From contig DUVN01000010.1 in assembly GCA_012841015.1 (NCBI GenBank), positions 62,001-126,000 of the forward strand: 64,000 nucleotides of DNA, in the 5' to 3' direction. Under the pieces are notes generated by a model. That model was not told the DNA's origin, did not search any database, and saw nothing but the letters and a program-made list of their open reading frames with translations. Positions 55,779 through 64,000 of this stretch are shown one piece after another. Every line of letters starts with the position of its first letter. Positions within the stretch are counted from its first letter, which is position 1. Both the position numbers and the translations under genes were made by a program. The stretch is from Clostridiaceae bacterium. GTDB lineage: Bacteria > Bacillota > Clostridia > Saccharofermentanales > DTU023.

Positions 55779-57272
55779 TTGATTTTGGCATCTAACCTGT
55801 TTTCAAAAATTGGTGCTTTTTTTAAAGAATTGCGTTCCAGCTTGTCGGACGGACTGTTGTTTCTCGGAGGTCCGCTTGATGTTGCTATCGCTCTTTTTGA
55901 CATCGCGATCACGGCATTGGTCGTTTATTTTATTTTGCTTCTTCTCAGAGATTCTCGTGCTTGGCAGCTGCTCCGAGGTATTATACTCATCGTGGCATTT
56001 GCGCTTGTGTCAAGTGCAGTAGGGCTAAACACGATCGGATTCATGCTAAATCGCACCATTTCCATTTTGGCAATTGCCATTATTGTCATCTTTCAACCTG
56101 AGCTGAGGCGAACCTTGGAGACTGTCGGGCGCAATCGATTGATGTACGGGGTAGGGAATGGGTTCTCAGCTGATCCTGCCGTTCGTCGAATGATTGAGGA
56201 TATTGTCAACGCCTGTGAGTCAATGGCCAATTCGAAAACGGGTGCACTTATTGTTATTGAGCGTGGCACGAGACTAGGTGAACTCTATGAACAAGAAAAC
56301 GCTGTCCGTGTCGATGCAATCGTTTCCTCGTCACTCCTCCACCAAATTTTCTATGTAGGATCACCGCTTCATGACGGCGCGGTCGTTATTCGAGAAGGGC
56401 GTATTGCGGCTGCTCGTGTTCATATTGCTCTCTCTGACAATTATCATCTGAGGCGCGATTTTGGTTTGAGGCATCGCGCAGCTGTTGGGGCAAGTGAGAT
56501 GGGTGACGCAATTGCTGTCGTTGTATCAGAGGAGCGAGGGACGATTAGCATTGCAATTGATGGTGTCCTTTATGTTCTCGATAACGCAGACTCTCTTCGA
56601 ATACATCTGCGCCGACTGCTTGGTGTTGTTGAAGATGATGAGCGACGCCCTATTGTGGGATGGTTTAAGAAGCTTTTCCGACACGGCAAAAAGACTGAAT
56701 CGTATGAACGTGAACAGGAACCAGAACTGACTATGCCGACTGACTCTGAGTCAGATGGAGAGGAACGTGCATACAACTCCGCCTTTGTTGAAAAGGACTC
56801 GGCTATCAAAAAACGAGTGACCGGTAGGAAGCGAAAGCTCTTCCGGAGGAGGCGCGCTGGCTTATTGCTTACGCGCAAACAACGCATCGGGTTAGCGATT
56901 TTAGCTGTTATCATCTCATTTTTTATGTGGGTTTTTGTCCAAATCAGTGTCAACCCCGTGACGACGCGAACATTCATTGTGCCTCTCGCTCACTTTGGAC
57001 TAGAAACAGCTCACAAGCGAGGTTTCGGTGTACAGAATTTCCCGGTCATTAACGTACAAGTCATTCTTCGTGGGAGACAGAAGGTGCTTGAAGGGATCGA
57101 GCCGGGCAAGATTGCCGCATACATTGATGTCAGTGAAGTCAACCGTTCAGGTTTGCTGCGTCTTCCAGTCATCATTGACACGGAGACATTGCTTTACACG
57201 AGGACGGAATTGCTGTTGCCTGATTCGGTAGCAGTGAATATTTACGAAAAAACACCGGAGACGACTGATTAA
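55779..57272 (+). CDS. cdaA: Diadenylate cyclase CdaA fused to a YbbR domain
   Basis: About 497 residues. Three N-terminal membrane helices are followed by the DAC domain with DGAVVIREGRI (DGA motif) and FGLRHRAAVG (RHR motif), which makes c-di-AMP from two ATP. A charged linker and another membrane helix (residues about 370-395) lead to a single YbbR domain. Usually cdaA and ybbR (cdaR) are two genes; here they are one. TTG 55779 fits GGAGGAG with 9-bp spacing; ATG 55749 would be upstream of that site. glmM follows, as in the usual cdaA-cdaR-glmM operon. Confidence 0.88.
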   Translation: MILASNLFSKIGAFFKELRSSLSDGLLFLGGPLDVAIALFDIAITALVVYFILLLLRDSRAWQLLRGIILIVAFALVSSAVGLNTIGFMLNRTISILAIAIIVIFQPELRRTLETVGRNRLMYGVGNGFSADPAVRRMIEDIVNACESMANSKTGALIVIERGTRLGELYEQENAVRVDAIVSSSLLHQIFYVGSPLHDGAVVIREGRIAAARVHIALSDNYHLRRDFGLRHRAAVGASEMGDAIAVVVSEERGTISIAIDGVLYVLDNADSLRIHLRRLLGVVEDDERRPIVGWFKKLFRHGKKTESYEREQEPELTMPTDSESDGEERAYNSAFVEKDSAIKKRVTGRKRKLFRRRRAGLLLTRKQRIGLAILAVIISFFMWVFVQISVNPVTTRTFIVPLAHFGLETAHKRGFGVQNFPVINVQVILRGRQKVLEGIEPGKIAAYIDVSEVNRSGLLRLPVIIDTETLLYTRTELLLPDSVAVNIYEKTPETTD

Positions 57273-57349
57273 TTTCTTCCTGTGGGGAGAATGAAAAATT
57301 TTAGAATGTTTTTAACGAGTATTTTTTGAAACAAAGAAGGGAATAATAC

Positions 57350-58723
57350 ATGTCGAGATTATTCGGAACGGATGGGGTGCGCGGCATTGCAAATCACGAT
57401 TTGACTCCTGAATTAGCATATTCTTTAGGGTTTGCAGGTGCGCACGTTTTGACTGAGAAGACTCATCACAAACCGACAATCATTGTCGGCGAGGATACGC
57501 GTGTCTCCTGTGGCATGCTGGGATCTGCGCTTATAGCTGGGATTACATGTGCTGGTGCAGATGTCTTATATGTCGGAGTGATTCCGACTCCTGGTGTTGC
57601 TTGGCTGACACGGAGACACAGAGCGGATGCCGGTATTATGATTTCTGCATCTCATAATTCCTTTGAATATAATGGTATTAAGTTTTTCTCCGAGGGCGGT
57701 TTGAAGTTACCTGACGAGACTGAGGATGCGATCGAGGCGCTCATCTATGATTCAGCTTTCGACGAGCGTGAGCGGCTTATAGGCGAGAAGATTGGCAGAC
57801 TTATTCGCTACGAACAGGGTGCTGAGGAGTACAGAGAACACCTGCAATCAATTGCAGGACTAGATTTGACAGGCATGAAACTCGTTGTCGATTGTGCAAA
57901 CGGAGCCAGTCATGCGATCGCACCTAAGCTTTTTAAAGATTTGGGTGCGCAAGTGATCGCGATCGGTGTTTCCCCTGATGGATACAACATCAATCGTGAA
58001 TGCGGTTCAACGCAAGTTGAGAAGTTGTCGGCTATCGTGCGTGAGCATAACGCTGATATCGGGCTTGCCTTTGACGGTGACGCAGATCGCCTTATTGCAG
58101 TTGATGATCGCGGTGATATTTGCAATGGAGATGTCATGCTTGCTATACTTGCCAGCGATCTAGATAGACGCGGAGAGTTCACAAACAAAGTTATTGTTGC
58201 TACGATTATGAGTAATTTGGGGCTTGAGCATATGGCAAGTGCTGCAGGGTACGAGCTCATCAGGACACAAGTTGGTGACCGGTACGTCCTTGAACGTATG
58301 TTGGCGGATGGATATGTGCTAGGCGGTGAGCAAAGCGGTCACATTATTCTTTTGAAAGATTCGACGACAGGAGATGGTATTTTGACTGCTATTCGCCTAT
58401 TAGGTGCAATAAGAAATGAAGGGAAAGGCGTGCATCTTAGCGATATGAGAAAGATTATGACGACACTCCCTCAGATTATTGTCAACGCCTACGTTCCGGA
58501 TGAGTTGAAACAACTCACGATGAACCATCGTACTCTCAAGGAAGCGATCGAAGAGAGCGAAAAATTCCTCGGGTCTGACGGGCGGATTGTTGTGCGTCCA
58601 TCAGGGACAGAGCCTGTTATCAGAGTCATGATCGAGGGCGTGGATCAGGTGAAGATCAATGACTTAGCTCATGAGCTTCGTGACGTGATCGAGACGGTCT
58701 GTTCCATGCTCGGCGAAGAGTAG
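57350..58723 (+). CDS. glmM: Phosphoglucosamine mutase
   Basis: A 457-residue enzyme converting glucosamine-6-phosphate to glucosamine-1-phosphate for cell-wall synthesis. The active-site serine is in MISASHNSFEYNG, the metal loop is FDGDADRLIAVD and the C-terminal phosphate loop VRPSGTEPVIRV. AAGAAGGGA precedes the ATG. In other Firmicutes GlmM and CdaA interact; the shared locus fits. Confidence 0.95.
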   Translation: MSRLFGTDGVRGIANHDLTPELAYSLGFAGAHVLTEKTHHKPTIIVGEDTRVSCGMLGSALIAGITCAGADVLYVGVIPTPGVAWLTRRHRADAGIMISASHNSFEYNGIKFFSEGGLKLPDETEDAIEALIYDSAFDERERLIGEKIGRLIRYEQGAEEYREHLQSIAGLDLTGMKLVVDCANGASHAIAPKLFKDLGAQVIAIGVSPDGYNINRECGSTQVEKLSAIVREHNADIGLAFDGDADRLIAVDDRGDICNGDVMLAILASDLDRRGEFTNKVIVATIMSNLGLEHMASAAGYELIRTQVGDRYVLERMLADGYVLGGEQSGHIILLKDSTTGDGILTAIRLLGAIRNEGKGVHLSDMRKIMTTLPQIIVNAYVPDELKQLTMNHRTLKEAIEESEKFLGSDGRIVVRPSGTEPVIRVMIEGVDQVKINDLAHELRDVIETVCSMLGEE

Positions 58724-58788
58724 CCTTAGCGCAGGTTTTTTGTGCGTAGCGATTGTGTGAGTTTATCTTATTATAGTGGGGTTAAGTC

Positions 58789-60069
58789 ATGACAGGTAAG
58801 AGAAGTGCACGGATTGTTTTAGTTCTGCTTATCATTAGCAGTATTCTTCTCTTACTCTCGTTCGTGGGTGTTTTGCCAAAACCGGTGCGCGGCGCGAAAC
58901 GTTTCCAAATCGCAGGGAGTTTACCCGATGGCTTTAAGAGGGGTGATAGACAACCTGCGGAAAGCCTTCCGGCAGATGAACAGCCGCCCCCCCAACCGTC
59001 TTCAAGCGAAGCGCATAAAACAGAAGACACAGAAGCGACTGAATTGCCGTCCAAGACAGCGGCCATCGAAAAAATTGACCTACCTATCACTGACAATGAT
59101 CCCGACAAACTTCCGCCGGGCGTTCATGCCTTGCGCACATGGCCGTCAACTCTGTCCGTGCCAAAGCTTCACGATGCGAACTTAGAGGAGTACAAGACAC
59201 GTTCCGCCGCTGCTCAGCCGCTCAAGGGCGTCACCGTTATTCTCGACGCTTCACACGGAGGTGAAATGACGGGAGCCGTCTGGGGTTCAGGCGAGGAAGC
59301 CCTGATGGAAAAGGTATTGCTTCTCAGTATAGCAACAGAGGCTGAAAAAGCTCTGACGAGGTTCGGTGCGACTGTTGTGCTGACACGGACGACAGATGAG
59401 GCATATTCTCTTTTTGCGCGCGTTGCAATAGCGGCTGATGTCGCCTTGATGCGATATCGCGAAGCAACCGATCAGGCAGGATATTTGACATCGGTCGTCG
59501 ATAACTTGCGTCTTCTCATGGGCGATGTCATCCGTATCAACCAAGACAGTCCTGCCTCGGGAGGGCGCGGACTCTTCGGCACGATTGGGACTTCACCCCA
59601 GCTTCGCATTTTGTATGATATCGAGGCTCAATATAGCGACATTATCTTGATTAATCTTTCGCTCGGCAGTGACGATGACAGTTCGCGTCGAGGGTCAAGC
59701 ACTTATTACATGTCGGCTGACTATGTCGCGAGTACGAATAACGGGTACGCAGTCGGGCAAGATCCAAAGGATTTTCACCCTAATTACACAAACATCAATA
59801 GTGCTGGTCGCGCCAGTTTGGCAGAGTTATTGAAGACGAATCTCACGCGAATGGTGCCGTCATTGAAACCTGAGAATGGGCTCGATGCAGGAGAAGAAAA
59901 GGATCTCGCTTTGCTGCGCCTAACAAATTACGTGTCGGCATCTCTCGTTCCGGGCTACCTTTCAAATGAAGGAGATCGTGCCATCCTCGCATCGGAGCAA
60001 GGACGTGCCGATATAGGGCAAGCGATTGCAAATGCCGTCTTCCAATATTTTATTGCGCCTACCTCCTAA
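58789..60069 (+). CDS. Amidase_3-like protein lacking catalytic residues
   Basis: A 426-residue protein with an N-terminal membrane anchor (residues 9-27), a proline- and glutamate-rich linker to about 145, then an N-acetylmuramoyl-L-alanine amidase fold. The first zinc histidine (LDASHGGEM) and glutamate (GEEALMEKV) are present, but the segment that normally reads S-x-H-A-N is LINLSLGSDD. The C-terminal catalytic glutamate region reads SLVPGYLSNEGD. So two key residues appear replaced, and it may be a pseudoenzyme. It lies outside the membrane next to glmM. Confidence 0.75.
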   Translation: MTGKRSARIVLVLLIISSILLLLSFVGVLPKPVRGAKRFQIAGSLPDGFKRGDRQPAESLPADEQPPPQPSSSEAHKTEDTEATELPSKTAAIEKIDLPITDNDPDKLPPGVHALRTWPSTLSVPKLHDANLEEYKTRSAAAQPLKGVTVILDASHGGEMTGAVWGSGEEALMEKVLLLSIATEAEKALTRFGATVVLTRTTDEAYSLFARVAIAADVALMRYREATDQAGYLTSVVDNLRLLMGDVIRINQDSPASGGRGLFGTIGTSPQLRILYDIEAQYSDIILINLSLGSDDDSSRRGSSTYYMSADYVASTNNGYAVGQDPKDFHPNYTNINSAGRASLAELLKTNLTRMVPSLKPENGLDAGEEKDLALLRLTNYVSASLVPGYLSNEGDRAILASEQGRADIGQAIANAVFQYFIAPTS

Positions 60070-60088
60070 ATGTAATTGCGAAACTTGA

Positions 60089-61204
60089 TCATTCCACACC
60101 ATATGAAAATCTGCTGAACGAGTGGATACGCATCCAAGTCAGCAAAATATGCAGCTCAGGGTGTGTAGCTGTGTATTGGTGGATCTGGCGCAGAATGTCA
60201 AGCGCCGTCTCTTTCGAGGCGATCATGATGATAGCTTCTTTACCGATATCGCCGGTGTGACTTAGAAAACCGCGGCTTTCTTGTTCCTTAAAACGGCCTC
60301 GCATAATGGTGGCACCACGACTGCCGACCGCTTCTGCCAAACGGATTATTGCTCCCGTATGACCGCGGTCGACGAGCACTAAGACGGCAATCTGGTGAGG
60401 AACATCTCGTATGCCCGTTTTGGATAGTTTGTTGGAATCAGCCGATGGTAGTGTTTCGCTCTCTGCGTTGTGGATGATGCTTCCAGTCGATTGGACGTTC
60501 TCTGTCTCTATGAATGTTTTATCTGACCTGCGGTCTTTTTCAAAAATTCCAGCTACCTCGTCAAGGTCTGTCGCAAAGATGATACCGCGACCAGGCAATT
60601 CGGTGCGTAGCGAATCGTGAATCGTCCGGAAAATCGCTTCACAAAAGTTTTTCTTTGAGACCATCAGCACGATCTCTTTTTTCGGGACAATTTCGAAGTT
60701 GAATATTTTTTTGCTGTGATCTGCCGAACCTGATGCGTAGAGAATCGTTGCCCCGACATGAAAGCGGCGGCGTACATATTCGACGACATCTTCACCCTCG
60801 CCCTCGTTAACGATCGTAGCGATCACTGAGTGTGTACGTTCCAGATCGTTGTCAATCGGTGCCTTTGTTTGTTCCAAGCTGACAAGATAGGCGATGCCAC
60901 CTAATTTTTCAGCAAGGTTGAATCGCTGATTAAGGTCGCCGAGAAGCGGAGAGGCAATACTCTTTGGTACGGAGAGTACAGCAATTTCGCGCTTAATGCC
61001 TGCAAGTCCAAGCAGGGAGAGGATGCTATTCGGGATCGTACCTCGCGCATAGCTGAAGAAGGCACCGTCTGCTCCATTCGCAAGGGCATAGTTTGCCATT
61101 TCCTCTACTTTCTTTGGCGTGGAAATCATGATGAGAAGTGAGTACATCTCACGTATTTTTTTGTTGTGATTGTCTGTCTTGGCCATTTGCTCATTCTTGC
61201 CCAT
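60089..61204 (-). CDS. Triple PII-like domain protein, partner of DUF1538
   Basis: A 371-residue cytoplasmic protein built of three successive PII-like domains, each about 90 residues: about 20-105 (YSLLIMISTPKKVEEMANYA...), about 120-215 (SVIATIVNEGEGEDVVEYV...) and about 270-365 (IAVLVLVDRGHTGAIIRLAE...). PII proteins work as trimers, so this could be a single-chain trimer. I start at ATG 61204 behind GAGGAG. It follows the DUF1538 gene on the same strand and may regulate that transporter. Confidence 0.75.
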   Translation of the reverse strand: MGKNEQMAKTDNHNKKIREMYSLLIMISTPKKVEEMANYALANGADGAFFSYARGTIPNSILSLLGLAGIKREIAVLSVPKSIASPLLGDLNQRFNLAEKLGGIAYLVSLEQTKAPIDNDLERTHSVIATIVNEGEGEDVVEYVRRRFHVGATILYASGSADHSKKIFNFEIVPKKEIVLMVSKKNFCEAIFRTIHDSLRTELPGRGIIFATDLDEVAGIFEKDRRSDKTFIETENVQSTGSIIHNAESETLPSADSNKLSKTGIRDVPHQIAVLVLVDRGHTGAIIRLAEAVGSRGATIMRGRFKEQESRGFLSHTGDIGKEAIIMIASKETALDILRQIHQYTATHPELHILLTWMRIHSFSRFSYGVE

Positions 61205-61279
61205 AACGTGACTCCTCATAGCTAGTCCACACAAGTTCTTTTTGTTGCTTCTGTTCTCTACTTTTGCTTAATTAAAAAA

Positions 61280-63019
61280 CTAATCAAGGTCAGTTGTACC
61301 GGTTGCCGCTGACTCTGAATCATTTATTATCTCAGATTGTACATTGTCATCTGCATCAAGTATAGAGTCTACGGTGCCGACACTCTTACGCGCGTCGATT
61401 TCGAAAGAGGTGAGTACCTCTTCATGTCCTAAAGAGCGAACGAAATCAAAGCGCTCGGTGTCAGTGATCTCATCATCTGAGTCGAGCGTATCGATTGTAT
61501 GGAGGTATTCAACATCAAGGCTCACGCGCGATGCAAGTTGCTTTTTCTTTTGTTTTTTTGCCTGAATGACAGAGATTAACCCGAGCAATTGAAGTGTGAT
61601 TAGAGGGGCCATAGCGACTAAAGCGATAACGCCGAAACCGTCGAGCAGTGGATCAGCACCTGGAACGCCCGCCGCAATTCCTTGTGTAAAGGCGAGGATG
61701 AATGTTGCCGTCATAGGTCCTGAAGCGACACCTCCTGCATCGAAGGCGATCCCAATAAAGATATCGGGAGTAAAATAACTCATGATCATGACGAGAGTAT
61801 AGCCGGGGAGCAGAATATGCCAAAGGTGAAGTCTAGGCGTATAAATGCGTATAACGGCCAGCATGACGGCGAAGGCGACTCCTATCGATAAGAAAGTGAG
61901 GACGACTTTTCGCAGGATGACACCTTCCGTCACTTCTTCAATTGACTGTGTTAAGACGTGCACTGCAGGTTCCGCGATGACGGTTACCATCCCAAGAAAA
62001 AAGCCCGCCATTGTGGTCACCCAGCGTTTGTCAAGGGCGACCAGCTTTGCACCTATAATGTGTCCTGTCGACATAAAACCGCCCATGACACCTATCATGA
62101 AAATAGTCAGCCCAATGTAACAAAAGAGCATGCCTAAATAGATGCGCACGGTATCACGCTTTCGGATCTTGATAACACTGATCTGTAACAAGAAAAAGAC
62201 TATGACGAGCGGAGCGACACTGAGAAGAGAATCTCTCAATGATGCAGGAGTGACGAGTCGAAAGGACTCAAACAGACTTGAGTAAGTAGGGGTAGTAGAT
62301 TCAGGTGGTGCGCCGATAGCACTGGAATGCTGAATTGCTCCCATAGCGAGGACGGCGACAATGGCTCCTGCAGAGGCGAATCCGACAAGCCCGAACTGAT
62401 CGCGCGCGTCTTCATGCTTTGACGTTGTCAGTTTGGCGACACCGGCAGCCAGTGCAAGAATGAATGGTGTCGTGATCGCTCCTGTCGTCGCTCCCGATGC
62501 GTCAAAGGCAAAATCGTGGAAGATCAATGGGCTGAAACAGGCTAGGATAAAGATGATACCGTAGACAAACCAGAGGACATAACGGATTCTGATCTGCTTG
62601 ATAATTCGCCAAAAACCGACCATTACGAGAAGTCCGACGCCGAGAGAGACGACGATCACCATCGTCCACTTCGTAAGACTGCCGCTTGTTAACTGTTCGA
62701 TCTGTGTTGACAATATGTGTAAGTCGGGCTCAGCGATTGAGATGAGAAAGCCTAGTATGACTCCACCGATAAGCAGGATGATCATCTTGCCCGATCGGAC
62801 AATCGCGTGCCCGCTGTGTATTCCAATCGGTGTTGCGCCGAGATCGACGCCGACGAGAAAAATTGAAAGTCCTAGCAACAGAAGGAAAGCTCCGACAAGA
62901 AATTGTCCGAATTGAAGTGATGTGAGCGGCGCAATCGTGAAGTGCAAGATGAGGACAAAGATTGTAACAGGTGCAAGCGACTGAAAGACTTCTTTGATTT
63001 TATCATTCAGTAAACCCAT
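61280..63019 (-). CDS. Duplicated DUF1538 membrane protein
   Basis: A 579-residue polytopic protein whose two halves repeat each other: IAEPDLHILSTQIEQLT and IAEPAVHVLTQSIEEVT; FAFDASGATTGAITTPFILA and IAFDAGGVASGPMTATFILA. Each half is a DUF1538 domain, so it is an inverted- or direct-repeat transporter-like protein. A charged C-terminal tail of about 75 residues faces the cytoplasm. No substrate is known. ATG 63019 is preferred; the frame is open 13 codons further upstream. Confidence 0.8.
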   Translation of the reverse strand: MGLLNDKIKEVFQSLAPVTIFVLILHFTIAPLTSLQFGQFLVGAFLLLLGLSIFLVGVDLGATPIGIHSGHAIVRSGKMIILLIGGVILGFLISIAEPDLHILSTQIEQLTSGSLTKWTMVIVVSLGVGLLVMVGFWRIIKQIRIRYVLWFVYGIIFILACFSPLIFHDFAFDASGATTGAITTPFILALAAGVAKLTTSKHEDARDQFGLVGFASAGAIVAVLAMGAIQHSSAIGAPPESTTPTYSSLFESFRLVTPASLRDSLLSVAPLVIVFFLLQISVIKIRKRDTVRIYLGMLFCYIGLTIFMIGVMGGFMSTGHIIGAKLVALDKRWVTTMAGFFLGMVTVIAEPAVHVLTQSIEEVTEGVILRKVVLTFLSIGVAFAVMLAVIRIYTPRLHLWHILLPGYTLVMIMSYFTPDIFIGIAFDAGGVASGPMTATFILAFTQGIAAGVPGADPLLDGFGVIALVAMAPLITLQLLGLISVIQAKKQKKKQLASRVSLDVEYLHTIDTLDSDDEITDTERFDFVRSLGHEEVLTSFEIDARKSVGTVDSILDADDNVQSEIINDSESAATGTTDLD

Positions 63020-63225
63020 AAACTCACTCTCATGGCAAAGGATAAGACGTGCCGTCACGTGTGTTGCACTAGGGGCATCGTTTGCTCTAGTTAAACAGAC
63101 CCCTTGACGGCAATGACTGTTAAAAATATTTTAGCATATACTTGATGGCGACTATCCTGAAAAGTCATGAGTGCAATGAAGGTCATGAATCAAGATCTCA
63201 TCTAGTATAATATCTAATAGCAGTG

Positions 63226-63255
63226 TTGATGTTAGACAGACCTAATTAATATAAT
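63226..63255 (+). promoter_or_regulatory. Promoter of the sensor gene
   Basis: TTGATG (63226-63231) and TATAAT (63250-63255) are spaced by 18 bp, 46 bp before the ATG at 63302. Confidence 0.5.
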
Positions 63256-63301
63256 TTGTTTTATAACGAACTTAAAGGTGCATTGCTGGAAAGTCGTGAA
63301 T

Positions 63302-64000
63302 ATGAGAGGACTGTTCCTAAAACTTAGTTTTCGCATGAAGTTGGCACTTGTTTTTGTGATCACCTTGATTCTATCAGCAGTTTCTGTCGGCTTTTACTCC
63401 TTTCATTCGGCACGGAAGATCGTTCGACGCGATCAAAGGAAAACTTTGGCCGAAATTACGAATTTAATCATCATGAATATCGATGGGCGTGTAGGATCTT
63501 TGACGCGGCAAATGCAACAAGCAGCAGGATCAGAACTGATGCAGAGTTATGCTAAGCAGTTGCCAGCAAGAGCCTCTCCTGAGCTTAAAGAATATTATGA
63601 GGCGATGGAAAATGCGTTAGGATTTGTTCATGCCGTCTACGTCGTCAAGAATAGGGCGCTTTATGTTCCGACAGAAGATGAGTCGGTTGCTATTTCGGCA
63701 ACAGATTATTCTGTTTTATGGTCGAGCGCAGAAAATGCACAAAGTAATACAGTATGGCAAGGAGCGCAAGCCCCACTTCACTTGATCAATGAAACTTCAA
63801 CAGGGCGCCAAGAGAATGTTATTCGTGCCGTTCAAGGCATTCGCGAATCACCCGATGGCCCCCTAGACGCACTGCTCGTTCTAGAACTAAAAGCGCAGGA
63901 ATTCGACAATCTTCTGTTCAGTAATCGCGCTTCACTGGCGTACCAGTACCGAATGATTTTCGATCAGAATATGCAATTAATGGCGGCCAACCGCCGCTTT
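63302..64000 (+). CDS. Membrane sensor protein, N-terminal part
   Basis: The gene runs off the window, with 233 codons visible. A short cytoplasmic start and one membrane helix (LALVFVITLILSAVSVGFY, about residues 13-31) are followed by an extracellular dCache/PAS-like sensor region with VHAVYVVKNRALYVP and NVIRAVQGIRE. This layout is typical of sensor histidine kinases, cyclases or chemoreceptors; the output domain is outside the window. Confidence 0.75.
   Translation, partial: MRGLFLKLSFRMKLALVFVITLILSAVSVGFYSFHSARKIVRRDQRKTLAEITNLIIMNIDGRVGSLTRQMQQAAGSELMQSYAKQLPARASPELKEYYEAMENALGFVHAVYVVKNRALYVPTEDESVAISATDYSVLWSSAENAQSNTVWQGAQAPLHLINETSTGRQENVIRAVQGIRESPDGPLDALLVLELKAQEFDNLLFSNRASLAYQYRMIFDQNMQLMAANRRF

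Overview
The window looks like a chromosomal segment of an anaerobic Clostridia-type Firmicute. The evidence is the spc/alpha ribosomal gene order with map, a KOW-domain gene and infA between adk and rpmJ; strong Shine-Dalgarno sites; an oxygen-sensitive indolepyruvate:ferredoxin oxidoreductase; ECF transporter genes; and a CdaA/YbbR/GlmM locus. I cannot name a species. Core genes have mixed base composition, while 34.5-42 kb is visibly more AT-rich and full of gene relics.

Layout. 1-8876: spc and alpha ribosomal operons (rpsH end, rplF, rplR, rpsE, rpmD, rplO, secY, adk, map, KOW gene, infA, rpmJ, rpsM, rpsK, rpsD, rpoA, rplQ). A good internal promoter sits before rpmJ. 8990-9345: an array of 82-bp tandem repeats. 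9470-15552: a fused EcfA1-EcfA2 ATPase, ecfT, truA, a structured leader, nicotinate phosphoribosyltransferase and a PHP phosphoesterase. 15825-22456: a compact lipid-NRPS cluster (acyl-AMP ligase broken at a 12-G tract, ACP, Sfp-type PPTase, C-A-PCP-reductase NRPS) predicted to make an N-acyl amino aldehyde or alcohol. 22769-25601: an unknown gene pair, then an AAA/DUF4143 ATPase bracketed by 65-bp direct repeats and preceded by a promoter between two identical-type operators. 25673-29262: aminotransferase plus iorBA on the minus strand. 29361-32970: cation efflux protein, Mrp-type ATPase, metallo-beta-lactamase fold protein and a Gly/Arg-rich DUF5320-like protein under a palindrome-bearing promoter. 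33087-34517: RNA uridine methyltransferase.

34.5-42 kb is an accessory region ending at tRNA-Ala(GGC). It holds peptidase E, an HTH relic with a 10-G tract, a frameshifted AlkZ-like gene, an MBL protein, a glyoxalase-family protein, two transposase relics, a lipoprotein with a SEA/SKA repeat and a YegP-like protein. 42498-50016 is a minus-strand operon of gcvPA, gcvPB, an ATP-NAD-kinase-like gene, an MFS transporter and an SDR dehydrogenase, with a MerR/GyrI-type regulator upstream and a MerR-style 19-bp-spacer promoter. 50221-55441: acyl-CoA synthetase, glnS, gltX. 55779-60069: a CdaA-YbbR fusion, glmM and an amidase-fold protein lacking catalytic residues. 60089-63019: a protein with three tandem PII-like domains and a duplicated DUF1538 membrane protein. 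63302-end: the sensor part of a membrane receptor, cut by the window edge.

The most interesting items are the lipid-NRPS cluster with its possible poly-G switch, the single-chain triple PII protein paired with DUF1538, the gcvPA/gcvPB operon lacking gcvT and gcvH, the CdaA-YbbR fusion, the repeat-bracketed ATPase cassette and the 82-bp repeat array. All function calls are from reading motifs by eye; no database search was run.
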